A DNA stretch of 64,000 nucleotides from Alisma plantago-aquatica (lineage: Eukaryota > Streptophyta > Magnoliopsida > Alismatales > Alismataceae). The notes below the pieces were generated by a model. It saw nothing but the letters and a program-made list of their open reading frames with translations. It did not search any database and was not told the DNA's origin. Below are positions 11,501 to 21,224 of this stretch, in pieces (within the stretch, counting starts at the first letter, position 1; the number at the start of each line of letters is the position of its first letter). The stretch covers positions 1,163,898,749 to 1,163,962,748 of the forward strand of contig OY856409.1 of NCBI GenBank assembly GCA_963693085.1, given 5' to 3'. Position numbers and translations under genes: made by a program.

Positions 11501-11966
11501 AGAACCAGCCAATAAATTGGCAGAACGTAAAAGTAAGTTCCCGACTCGAATATATATATTATTGATGTGAATTGTGCTTAGTTGTATTATTTTGTATGTT
11601 TCAATTTATAGTGTGCTACACAAGACAATGGCTGGGCATGCGCATACTATGTGATGCGATTTATGCATATGATTATCAAATATGCCGCATTGGACATCGA
11701 TACCATACATGAGGTATTATATATAGTCTCATTAGTTAGTATGCAATATATCAATCTTATATTATTTTTATATTATTACTTATATATATACATCATTCTC
11801 TTTGCAGGTGTTTAAAACTGACCACACTACAGGTAAACGTTTAAAAAAAATAAATGCTCCATATACGATGGAAGCATTAAATGAAGTAAGAGAAGAATGG
11901 GCAATAGCTGTACAAACAGTGGCAACTGTAAGATATAATTGGGATGCTGATAGTGATAATGAATGA
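8533..11966 (+). CDS. CACTA accessory protein: Transposase_24-like N-terminus plus Ulp1-like cysteine protease (13 exons, 778 aa)
   Basis: Thirteen exons with GT..AG borders join in one frame: 8533-8604, 8723-9007, 9106-9312, 9416-9655, 9738-9923, 10005-10187, 10286-10540, 10616-10887, 10979-11155, 11245-11364, 11454-11532, 11612-11713, 11808-11966. They total 2337 nt with a final TGA. Residues about 40-190 resemble the plant transposase Ptta/En/Spm family (Transposase_24). Residues about 335-360 are Lys/Glu/Val-rich and probably coiled. The C-terminus is an Ulp1-like (C48) peptidase with His629 in GRHWELL, Asp646 in YYLDPAG, Gln696 and Cys702 in TQDNGWACAYY, so all catalytic positions are present. 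The residues after Cys (AY, not the usual GxF) depart from canonical Ulp1. The N-terminus has short His/Asp/Glu repeats. By analogy with En/Spm TNPA it may bind the subterminal repeats or de-SUMOylate partners; that role is inferred. The ATG directly follows an acceptor, so an upstream leader exon is likely. Confidence 0.88.
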
Positions 11967-12149
11967 TACTTTGTAAATGAATGTTTGTAAATGAATGTTT
12001 GTGAATGTTAATGCATGTATTTGAATGTTTCTATATGTGTGAATGTGAGAATTGAATTGATGTCTGAATGAATGTACTTGTGTAGAATTTTGCTTGTGAC
12101 TTTTGCAGGTTTGCGGCCTGTTTGTAGGCTGATATCAATGGATGTCGTA

Positions 12150-12181
12150 AACCTGCAGTTCAGAAAACTGAACTGCAGGTT
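12150..12181. repeat. 14-bp-arm hairpin in the CACTA-1 3' region
   Basis: AACCTGCAGTTCAG and its exact inverse flank a four-base AAAA loop. Wider flanks (about 12107-12222) pair imperfectly as well. A decayed version sits in the matching part of CACTA-2 (about 14205-14235), so the structure is older than the two copies. A role in RNA 3'-end formation is possible but unproven. Confidence 0.75.
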
Positions 12182-12241
12182 CTCATCCTGCTGACCAGCC
12201 ACAGCAGGCCTGCAAACTGATATGAAAAAAAAAAAAATATA

Positions 12242-12706
12242 AATAGGCGTCGGTTATTTACGAAAACCGTCAGGAAAGACCTACAGCGTCGGTTTTTTAA
12301 TATAAACCGACGCCTTATGTGGCCAAAGCAGTCCTGGAATCGGCGTCGGATATTCATATCAAACCGACGCCTATTTAAACTGTAGGCGTCGGTCGTTTAG
12401 TAGATATCCGACGCCAAACAGGGTCCGCGCCACAGAAAATGGCGTCAGCTAGGGCACTTTCTGCGTCGGTTTTGAGATGAATAACCGACGCAGAAAGTGC
12501 CCTAGCTGACGCCATTTTCTGTGGCGCGGACCCTGTTTGGCGTCGGATATCTACTAAACGACCGACGCCTATAGGCTAAATAGGCGTCGGTTAAAAAACC
12601 GACGCCGAAGTGTTCGACCTTTAGCGGCGCCCACATAGGCGTCGGTTGGAAACCGACGCCAAATGGGGTTAAACGACCGACGCCAAAGGCCGTTTCTGTA
12701 GTAGTG
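12242..12706. repeat. CACTA-1 3' subterminal and terminal repeats
   Basis: At least eight GCGTCGGTT..AACCGACGC palindromes with varying spacers lie between 12242 and 12690, followed by the terminal TTTCTGTAGTAGTG. The density is higher than at the 5' end. Several of the palindromes lie inside a larger perfect inverted repeat (12383-12571). Confidence 0.88.
12383..12571. repeat. Perfect 89-bp inverted repeat with 11-nt loop
   Basis: Positions 12383-12471 are the exact inverse complement of 12483-12571, with an 11-base loop between them. The arms contain two complete subterminal palindromes and part of a third. The absence of mismatches over 89 bp implies recent inverted duplication or gene conversion. 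Confidence 0.95.
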
Positions 12707-12709
12707 TGT

Positions 12710-13605
12710 GGAGCTCGGCATTGGCTCTCCCAGTGACCCCTTTTAAGGTGGCAGTAGCAGGTATCTTTGGGCACTGGGAAGAAATGGGTTTGTCTAGGGC
12801 ATTTGCTACATCCATTGGCATGTAGAGGGGGACCGGTGTATTTGCATGTGGAGGTGGACTACATACTCTACACAGTTCTAACGGTCCATGAAGGGGGGGT
12901 CGAGATCAAGTATGGCATTGACAGTTGCGTCAAAGTTATTAGTCTGCTGGTTAGAAGCTTCTATGCAAGGGGTAGCTTTTTCCGATTGGGAAAGAGGGCT
13001 AGGCAGCTCTAAAACCTACTCAATAGCCTTGTTCAAAGCATGATTCTTCACTAGCGGCACCCCACTAGGTCCCAAGGCCATTCCCTCTTGAAGTGGCTTC
13101 ATTTGCAGTTCAAGATCATCAACAGAGTGTGTGGATACCAGTTAACCAGACTCAAACTACGGCTGAAGATCATAAGTAGAGTGTGTGGACTCTACTTCAG
13201 TCTGGAAGGTCGAACCATCATCCCAGGAAAAGATTCCAACTAAGGTTTCAAGAGTGGTTTTTGGATTGAGTCTGGTGGAGGAACAAGCAAGCCATCGCGC
13301 CGCAATCACACAACGAGCTATAGAAACTCGACCCCCACGAACTATTGGGGAAGGAGGGAGGCGGGGAAGTCCAGCGACGCACCCAAGCATCAAAGACGAA
13401 GTAGAAAGCAATGTCGGTAGGTGCATCCTGGTGGTGGACTGCAATCAGAAGAGAAGGGGAATGGGAGGAAGGAGATTCCAGTGGCAGATTCAATCTACAG
13501 ATCAGGAGACCCCCAAGGGAGGAGCGCTATCCAATGGCCACACTGCGGCAATAGCTGTCAAAGCAGGAAAGCCCTAAAACTCATAGATGAAGGTAGCATA
13601 AGACT
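12710..13605 (-). pseudogene. Decayed coding relic, middle segment between two CACTA insertions
   Basis: This 896-bp segment separates CACTA-1 and CACTA-2. Read on the minus strand, it carries open pieces (13493-13248, 13444-13157, 12774-12502 in part). The first codons after the CACTA-2 breakpoint, read SLMLPSSMSF, continue the conserved block seen at 21801-22100. No intact reading frame remains. The sequence to the left (before 2029) and to the right (after 21797) should be contiguous with it once both transposons and their target duplications are removed. Confidence 0.45.
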
Positions 13606-14165
13606 CACTAGTACATAACATGCCTTTAGTGTCAGTTTTTTAAGGCCTTTAGTGTCGGTTCTCAAGCGACACCTATGTGGGCACCGCTAAAAGCCAAACC
13701 GTTACGCGTCAATTCTCAAACCGACGCCAAAACCCTTCACGCGCCACCGAAAACGTGCCAGCAGGGGGTATAGGTTTCGGTTATTAGGATCGAAACCGAC
13801 GCCACATACCTTCGCGCCACAGAAAGGGTGCCATCTGGGGCACTATCGGCATCGGTTTCTTAGTGATAACCGACGCCATCTCACTCACTGCCACGGTCGT
13901 GCTGACCAGCACAACCGTGTTGTCTGGCCACTAGGGAAATCGATGTCGGTGACTAGTAGGGAAACCGACACTGTTATCCTAGGTCGTCAGTTGTATATAA
14001 ATATCTGACGCCTGTTTTATGTCTAGTCTGCTGCCACGGCCGTACTGGCCAGCACGGCTGTGGTGTCTAGCCTCATTAGGGAAATCGACGTCGGTTACTA
14101 GTATGGAAACCGACATTGTAACCATATATCGTCGGTTTTGTTCAAATAACTGACACCGGTGTTTT
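13606..14165. repeat. CACTA-2 3' terminal and subterminal repeats
   Basis: Degenerate palindromes such as GTGTCGGTT, ATCGGTTTCTTAGTGATAAC and GACGTCGGTTACTAG are spaced through this interval. They match the CACTA-1 motif but with frequent G-to-A and C-to-T changes, giving TGTCGGTT and ATGTCGGT variants. Two related copies of a block around GCTGACCAGCACAACCGTG (near 13899 and 14047) are also present. Confidence 0.75.
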
Positions 14166-14577
14166 TTTTCTATCAGTCTGCAGACCTGTTGTGGCTGGTC
14201 GCAGGATGAGAAACCTACAGTTCAGTTATGAACTGCAGATTTTACGACATCCATTGATATCAGCCAACAACAGGCCACAAACCTGCAAACATTTTATCTC
14301 TTTTCACATTCAGACACATGTAGAAACATTCATGTATTGATGATTTTCACACACAATTCATAAAAATTCATTCACATTGTCATCATTGTCATCATTGTCA
14401 ACAAAATCATATATTCAAAGAGCCATGAAACAGCAAAAGAAGCCACAATGAAGGGAAGCATGATACATATACAATACATAAAGTGCATCACGCACAAGTG
14501 TTTCAGATTCATATAAAAACATGACAGACTAACACATATATAGTGCATAATAACAGCAGTGCCGAATTTACATACAA

Positions 14578-14907
14578 CACTATAGCTTAGTACATATATA
14601 TAGTGGGACTAAGGTGACGATCCCACCTGTTAAAACAGGTTATCGACAACTACATGTTACGACTGGGAGGTCGTGATTCAGCAACTGTATGCATTAGTAG
14701 GAGGACAAACAGATTTCACCACGAGTTAACATTGAAGAACTAACCTTCTTCAATGTTAACTCATGGTGAAATCTGTTTGTCCTCCTACTAATGCATACGG
14801 TTGCTGAATCACGACCTCCCAGTCGTAACATGTAGTTGTCGATAACCTGTTTTAGCAGGTGGGATCGTCACCTTAGTCCCACTATATATATGTACTAAGC
14901 TATAGTG
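14578..14907. repeat. Near-perfect 162-bp inverted repeat with 6-nt loop
   Basis: Positions 14578-14739 pair with 14746-14907; I count about three mismatches over 162 bp and no length difference. The loop is CTAACC. It lies in CACTA-2 just downstream of the stop of the truncated protease-gene stump, where CACTA-1 has the remaining exons. A transcript across it would form a long double-stranded hairpin. Confidence 0.94.
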
Positions 14908-14946
14908 TGGGATGCTTGCTTTTTCTCCGACTATTGCGCTTTGGAT

Positions 14947-15236
14947 TTACAAAGCAATGTCGATGGCCTGCATAGCTATGTCATGGTCGTCCTGCATAGC
15001 CTGTAGTCTTTGGCGAATGCCTGCAAAATAAATAGAATTGCTATTAACTAGTATCCTAAAATTTTGATAAAAAACACACTTACATAATATAATTATAAAT
15101 GAACATATAGATAGAAACCTCAGGGATATATTCTTAAAACTTACATTGTCAGGCGGTGCAAGCACGTCCTCACCCTCACAGTGATCATCAGCATGGTCAT
15201 CATGGGAACATAATAAAAATATAAACATCCATGCCT
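14947..15236 (-). pseudogene. Stump of the Ulp1-like accessory gene in CACTA-2
   Basis: On the minus strand, an Asp/His-rich exon (DDHADDHCEGEDV) ends at 15145 with a GTAAGT donor, matching exon 1 of the CACTA-1 gene. The next acceptor, TTTTGCAG, opens an exon from 15020 to a TAA at 14949-14947 that begins IRQRLQAMQ and matches the SVRQRLQAES stretch in exon 4 of the CACTA-1 gene. Everything between those exons, and everything after, including the protease domain, is gone. The residual product would be under 60 residues with no catalytic part. Confidence 0.75.
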
Positions 15237-18200
15237 CTAATATTGTGATCTTTTATCAATTAACAATCCTTCATTATGATCCCTGCGAACATACAAGTCA
15301 TTGTCATCCCCGGCTTCAATGTTTGGTGGTGTTGGCAACCCAACTGAGAATGGATTGGAGTCATCATACTTATCATAGTACTCTTCTTCATCTATAGGAT
15401 CTTCAATGAACTGTCTTTTACCATGAAGAACAACTGACCATTTATCATTTGTAGGATCATCGATATAAAATACTTGTTTTGCCTGTGATGCCAATATGAA
15501 TGGTTCACCCTTCTCACCAATCTTTTCAAAGTTCACTAACGTGAAACCCAATTCATCCACTATAATTCCTTTGTTGTTGTCAACCCAATTACATTTAAAG
15601 AGCAGAATTCTGAAATCTACATAGTCAAACTCCCATATGTTTTCAATGACACCGTAATATGACATTTTAGCTTCACGTGGACTTTTATCCTTTGCACTTG
15701 CAAAATACATAGTCGACGCTTGAAGGATGACCCCGCTGTTTTGGACGACACTCTTATCATCTTAACGCTTTGTGTAATATGAGAAACCATTTATGTCAAA
15801 CCCTTCATAAGACATAACATTCAATTTTGGTTTAAAGGTGAGGCATTTGATGGTTTCAGTAACATTATCTGGTGTTTGAGATAGTTGATGTAAGACTTTA
15901 TCTTCAAACCACTTAATAAATGTCTTGTTATGCTCTCTAGCAAGCCACATTGAATTGGATCGAGGATATTGTCTCTTGATGAAATTGGTATGTTCCTCGA
16001 TATAAACACTCACTTCGTCGATGTTGTGTAAAATATACAAGTGACCTTGCTCCAACTGCTCATGGATGATTACTTTCACTTATGCTCCCAAAACTCTTTT
16101 GCCAAAATGCTCCTCAATATTCTTGTCATTCACGGGAGCGTCATTACCACTCAAAAAGTCATTGCAAAAATCCATAACCTCTCTCACCACATAAGTCTCA
16201 ATAATACTCCCTTCAGGATGATAACGGTTTCGAACATCACCTTTAAAAACGTTCATGTATCGTTCAAAGGGATACATCCAATGCAAGAAAAATGGTCCCA
16301 ACATTTTCACTTCCCTAGTCAAATGGACAACAAGATGTACCATGATATCAAAGAACAACGGAGGAAAATACATCTCAAGCTGACATAGGGTAACAACCAC
16401 TTCTCTTTACAAATTATCGAGAGTATCAGGGTCAATAACTTTGCTGCACATACTATTGAAAAAGAAACAAAGTCTGGTGATTGCAAACCTTACATGCTTC
16501 GGCAATATAGATCTAATTGCCACACGCAATATTTGTTGCATTAGAATGTGACAATCATGAGATTTAAGACCTATTAACTTCAGATCTTTCATTGATACCA
16601 ATGTACAGATGTTGGATGAGTAACCCTGTGGCACCTTAACATTTACCAAGCATTCACAAAATGCTTTCTTCTCCTTTCTAGACAACTTGTAACAAGCGGG
16701 AGGTAAGTATGTTCTTTTATTACCCATTTCACGTAATTCTGTTAATTCTGACCTTATTCCCATTTCACGTAGGTCCATTCTGGATTTTATCCCATCTTTA
16801 GTCTTACCTGGTATATTCAACAGAGTACCGATGACGCTATTACATACATTTTTCTCAACGTGCATGACATCAATACAATGCCTGACTGTCAAAGAACTCC
16901 AATAAGGAAGATCCCAAAATATCGACTTCTTCTTGAATAAAGACTTGTCACTCCTTGTGGCCATCGTACATTGTGATCTCTTACCAAATTCATTGGTGAT
17001 GTCTTTCACTCTTTCATAAACATCCTCCCCTGATATAGGTTTAGGTGCACTACGTTCCTCATTCCGTCCATTGAATGCTTTGTGCAACCTACGATACGGA
17101 TGAAATTTTGGAAGAAACCTTCGATGAGCAAGATATACAGTCTTGCCTCCGTGTTTTAGTCGTATTAAATCAGTGTTCTCTTCACATATAGGACACGCTT
17201 TAGATCCTTTGACACTATATCCAGACAAATTTTCCATATGCTGGAAAGTCATTCACAGTGCAAAACAACATAGCGTGCAAACAAAATGTTTCTCTTCGTG
17301 AAGCATCATAGGTCATAACACATTCACCTCAGAGTTTCTTTAAGTCATCAATCAGAGGTTCAAGATAAACATCGATATTATTTCCAGGTTGTTAGGGCCC
17401 GATATCAACAACAACAACATAACGTACTTATTTTTCATACACAACCAGGGAGGAAGATTGTATATAACAAGCATGACTGGCCAAGTGTTATGTTGGCTGC
17501 TCAATGTCCCATACGGATTCATCCCATCTGTACAAAGCCCAAGTCTTAGATTCCTATCCTCTTCACCGAATTCAGGGTACAATAGATCAATCTTCTTCCA
17601 TTGTGGGGAATCAGACACATGTCGTAGGATCCCATCATTATTTTTCTTAACATCTGCATGCCACCTCAAATTCTTTGCATCTATAGGATTGGCAAACAAG
17701 CATTGAAACCGTGGTATTATAGGTAGATACCACATCACCTTGGCGGGAGAACCAGTTTTGGACTCCCCCAAAGTCATCAATTTATACCTTGACGCACCAC
17801 ATTTCGGATAATCTTTCAAATTCACATAGTCCTTTTGAAATAATACACAATCATTCGGGCATGCGTGTATCTTCTTGGCCTCCATTCCCATTGGGCACAA
17901 CAATTTCTTTAACCGGTATGTTGAGATCGGCAGCTCGTTTCCTTCAGGAAGAATTTCTTTCAACAAAGACAACAATGACGTGAAGATTTTGTCGCTCCAT
18001 CGATTGTTAGCTTTTAGTTTATACAATCTCAACACAACGCTAAGCTTCGTAAACTTATAACACGTGTATAATGGTATCTCATCATCATGCACAATGTTTC
18101 TAAACATGGGAGGTGGATCAGTGTGCTCTACCCCACAACTATCCAGCATCGCATCAACGATGTCTACTGGAACTGGTTCATTCACATCTACGTCATTAGA

Positions 18201-18494
18201 GGCAATTTCTTCTTCCACACAAGCAATACTATCGACATCCACTGGTTTCAGGTTTGAAATCTCTCCATGCCAGTGCCATTCTGTATAGCCTTGTACAATC
18301 CCATTGCACATGACATGACTTCTAATTTCGTCACCAGTACTGACTTTCAAGTTGTTACCGCAATGCCTACATGGATAGTAGAACCTATCTCCAGGTTGTT
18401 TCCTATGTTCCTCGGCAAATATAACAAACTGATCAAGACCAGAAATAAACTCTGGGGTGCAGCGATTGCGAATGGACATCCATGATCTATCCAT
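15237..18494 (-). pseudogene. CACTA-2 TNP2-type transposase pseudogene
   Basis: The minus-strand ATG at 18494 begins MDRSWMSIRNRC and the homology to the CACTA-1 transposase runs to the same C-terminal end (DKRSQY) at 15237. Breaks: a one-base loss near 17397 in the GPKQPGND region shifts the frame and leads to a stop at 17352. A second frame change lies near 17230-17250 beside NLSGYSVKG. In-frame stops follow at about 16407 (after DPDTLDNL), 16080 (after KRVLGA) and 15762 (after SYYTKR). All domains of the intact copy are still recognisable. It retains a segment near residue 90 (CVEEEIASND) that CACTA-1 has lost, so CACTA-2 is not a derivative of CACTA-1. Confidence 0.93.
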
Positions 18495-18628
18495 TCTCTG
18501 ATCAAAGAGAAAATAAGTATATATTACAACAAGATTAGGGTCTAGGGTAAACATATTAGAGTTTATGGTTAAAACATTAGGGTTTAAACATGTGATGTCA
18601 TTCTTAAATGTGTACCACCTATCCCATT

Positions 18629-18818
18629 CTTGAACACCTAATCTCACTAGTAAGTGTATAATGTGTATTGGGTTTTCAAGAAAATTTCGGCAGCATTTCC
18701 CCACTATTCTCCAAGTACATATGTACTTAGAGAACAAACGGGGAAACGCTGCCGAAATTTTCTTGAAAACCCAATACACATTATACACTTATATCCTAAG
18801 TGAGATTAAGTTTTCAAG
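18629..18818. repeat. Single long palindrome in the CACTA-2 leader
   Basis: This is an inverted repeat of about 95 bp per arm, centred near 18720 on AGTACATATGTACT. It is homologous to the triplicated palindrome of CACTA-1 and lies just upstream of the transposase ATG in element orientation. Sharing between two diverged elements suggests the structure is maintained or was inherited from their common ancestor. Confidence 0.9.
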
Positions 18819-18829
18819 AACAGTCCCAA

Positions 18830-19727
18830 ACTGGGGACTATCCAAGATTTAATCCTAATGAGTAAATCTTGGACGGGATTCTAGGCCAACAAATACAACA
18901 CCAATTCCTTGTTCACAACCCCATTCAACACACAATTTCTTATAAAAAACATTTGTGGAGAGCCATAACAACATATCAATGCTTCCTAAATTAATCAACA
19001 TTAATAGATTATGAATGTTTAGATGCATTTAAATATAAAGCCCTAAATTTAAATAATGTGATGAATAAAAAATCATTAAATGAACGAGTGGATAAGTAAA
19101 TACAAATCAGTATTTAAGTAAATACAAATCAGAGGGCGAGACATAGGATTTTTGGGGATGTTTACCTCTGTTTGAGCCCAGTCAGGCATCTTGCTCTGGA
19201 GCAGGGAGAGAGGCGAGACGGATGGGTGCACGTGGAATCCGAACAGGCAGGCAGAAGGCCGGCGAGCTCCTGAACCGTAATGGAAGTGATCATTGAAAAC
19301 ATAGTTATAATAAGGATAAAAGAACATTTATAATGAAATTTATCAGTAATTTGTAACATTCAATAACCAAGCCAATCATCAATTCAGTTAGAAGCATTCA
19401 TGTAGCAACTTTCAGTTCCATTCATTAATTTTTTTTTACATCCACACATAGGGGTTGATGTACCCCTAAACAGTAACTAAACAAAGGGGTTGGTGTACCC
19501 CTAAACATGCACATAATTAAAATAACTATTAATACAGACAAGTCTAGATAGATAGACAACTAAATACTACACCAACATGGTCCCGCATCAGTAATTTCAA
19601 AGACTTATCATTGTGGCGATCTTCTCCTGAAGTTAAGAAAAGAAAGTAGCTATGAGTATTGATTGCTTTCAGACAAAAAGTTTAAACACAAATTTTTTGT
19701 CTTGACAATTATATTTGTTAATTGGAC
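18830..19727. other. CACTA-2 leader spacer
   Basis: This AT-rich sequence lies between the palindrome and the B3-like ORF. The part near 18830-18900 continues homology to the 449-bp unit of CACTA-1. Around 19445-19505 a short direct repeat (GGGGTTG(A/G)TGTACCCCTAAAC) occurs twice. No coding sequence is recognised. Confidence 0.5.
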
Positions 19728-20226
19728 CTACTGTGGCCTTTTTGATGATGTTGTGTCGTGGAGCTCCTCACTGTATTTAGATGAATCTGAACTGACAAGG
19801 GTCTCATAATCAGATTCGTCTGAGATGATATCCTCCGTCGTGCGCTCATACCGCAGTACATGATCAGGGGTCTCGCAGTTGATGTTGGTTATCCAAACTT
19901 TGATGGTATTATGGCCAACTGGACGGAGAAAAAGCTTGTCGCTACGGCCCACATGCATCTTTCCAATCCAATCACGCCAACTGGATTTTGATACAAGATT
20001 TCCCGCCAAATCATACTCAACCTCGATAACATGTGAATAATTGCCAAAATTTAGGGTCACTTCACCATGCATGTAGTGTCTTCCTTTTATAAAACGCCAA
20101 TGTTTGGGTATGGCCAATTGGTTTAAGGAACGATCATCTAGGATGATGTCCAATTGTTCTTCAATAGGAAACGTTAACATTGACATAGAGGCCCAGTTCA
20201 TAGTGACTGTTGTGGGTGGACAGAGA
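19728..20226 (-). CDS. B3-domain-like ORF carried by CACTA-2
   Basis: The minus-strand exon opens after an acceptor (ATTATGCAG, exon from 20226). The first ATG, at 20201, gives 157 aa ending at a TAG (19728-19730). Residues about 25-100 follow the pattern of a plant B3 DNA-binding domain: LAIPKHWRFI, then GEVTLNFG, then a strand with IEVEYD, then SSWRDWIGKMHVGRSDKLFLR, which resembles the GW..F....L..GD...F core. In place of the usual GD there is RSDK. The C-terminal 40 residues are acidic and Ser-rich. It sits upstream of the transposase, on the same strand, between leader and transposase. CACTA-1 has no counterpart. A GC-rich upstream exon with a donor at 20808 could supply a leader, but its own ATG frame (21027) does not join in frame. 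Assignment to B3 is by pattern only, and a captured host gene or an element-specific regulator are both possible. Confidence 0.5.
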
Positions 20227-20808
20227 CTGCATAATATCAGTATTAACAAAGTGTACGTAAGTACATATAACGATGTTATATTTTCAAAAAAAGTGTAAGT
20301 ACATATAATGATGTTATAAATTCTCAGACTAGTATTTTCTATAATTTGATGTATCTTAGTATTTCATAAAATGAGGTGACACTTATTATCTATTTGTTTA
20401 ATCAACACTCATATTTAGTTTTATGAGTACATGACACTATGTTTGAAATACTTTTTAAAAGGATAAAAGAACACACTTATAATAAGGACCCAGGCACATT
20501 CTAATCATTTTGAAGTGAATCAGAAAATGAACAGGAGCCTGGCTCCTATCCGCTAGTAACATCAAAAAAGTCAAACCTAAAACTGGAAATGCACACTACA
20601 AATTTTAGCACGATCGTGTATGAATGCAAAACAATACTGAACTGAATTAGGATCAATCATAGGGATTGGTTAACTAAATTATCATTGACATCTACTTGTT
20701 TAAAAAATAGGTTAAGCCAAGGTCAACACACATCAACAACACACATAAAAAAATAGGTTAAACCAAGGATGAATTGAGGATGCAAACCTAGTCAATTAGA
20801 GGCTTTAC

Positions 20809-21205
20809 CTCTAGCAGTGGCAGTGGTGACGATAATGGCAAGCTCTGGTTCCGGTTGCTGCTGTTGGCGTTGGCTACTGGTGCTGGTTTTGGTTCCAGTT
20901 GCTGTTGTTGGCACTGGCTACTGCTAGCACAGGCGAGAGGAGGACCGGCTGGAGGAGAGGACCAACAATGGTGGCGGCTCCACGATCGACGAGCTCCACA
21001 AACGCCGGCAAGCTTCACAAACGGCAAGCTCCACAGCGGCGCTTCACGGCGGCGGCAAGGAGATCAGCGCTTCACGGCGATGCTTCACGGCGGTGCTTCA
21101 CGGCGTCGGCGAGCAAGGAGATTGGCGGCGGCAAGCAAGGAGAACATCGGAATCGCCAGACCCTAATAGCCGATTGCAATCATAGAGAGAAAGGGGAAGA
21201 GTCGG
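20809..21205 (-). other. GC-rich leader exon of CACTA-2
   Basis: This GC-rich, repeat-prone stretch (several near-repeats of TTCACGGCG) is read on the minus strand and ends at a splice donor (CTAGAG then GTAAAG). It occupies the same place as 2461-2858 in CACTA-1. The open frames in it are low-complexity and are not called as genes. Confidence 0.5.
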
Positions 21206-21224
21206 GCTTGCTCGCGCGATATTA

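Larger units (their letters stand above)
2029..12706 (+). mobile_element. CACTA-1: complete En/Spm-like CACTA DNA transposon
   Basis: The left end reads CACTACTACAGAAA at 2029 and the right end is its inverted counterpart, TTTCTGTAGTAGTG, ending at 12706. The three bases TGT occur just before (2026-2028) and just after (12707-12709), which is the 3-bp target duplication expected of CACTA elements. Inside are subterminal palindromic repeats at both ends, a GC-rich leader, a leader intron, a TNP2-type transposase and a 13-exon Ulp1-like gene, all on the plus strand. The element is 10,678 bp. Both genes are open over their full length, so the element looks autonomous or only recently inactivated. 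Whether it still moves is inference. Confidence 0.95.

Noticed and set aside
17389..18485. Plus-strand open frames of 60-105 aa
   Set aside because: They are antisense shadows of the CACTA-2 transposase pseudogene.
18530..18600. TTTAGGG-like repeats resembling plant telomere sequence
   Set aside because: The copies are few, irregular and mixed with other bases (AGGGTCTAGGG, TTAGAGTTTATGG), so this is not an interstitial telomere tract.
20788..21027. 80-aa minus frame as first exon of the B3-like gene
   Set aside because: The donor at 20808 leaves it in a phase that does not join the B3-like frame, and the sequence is low-complexity.
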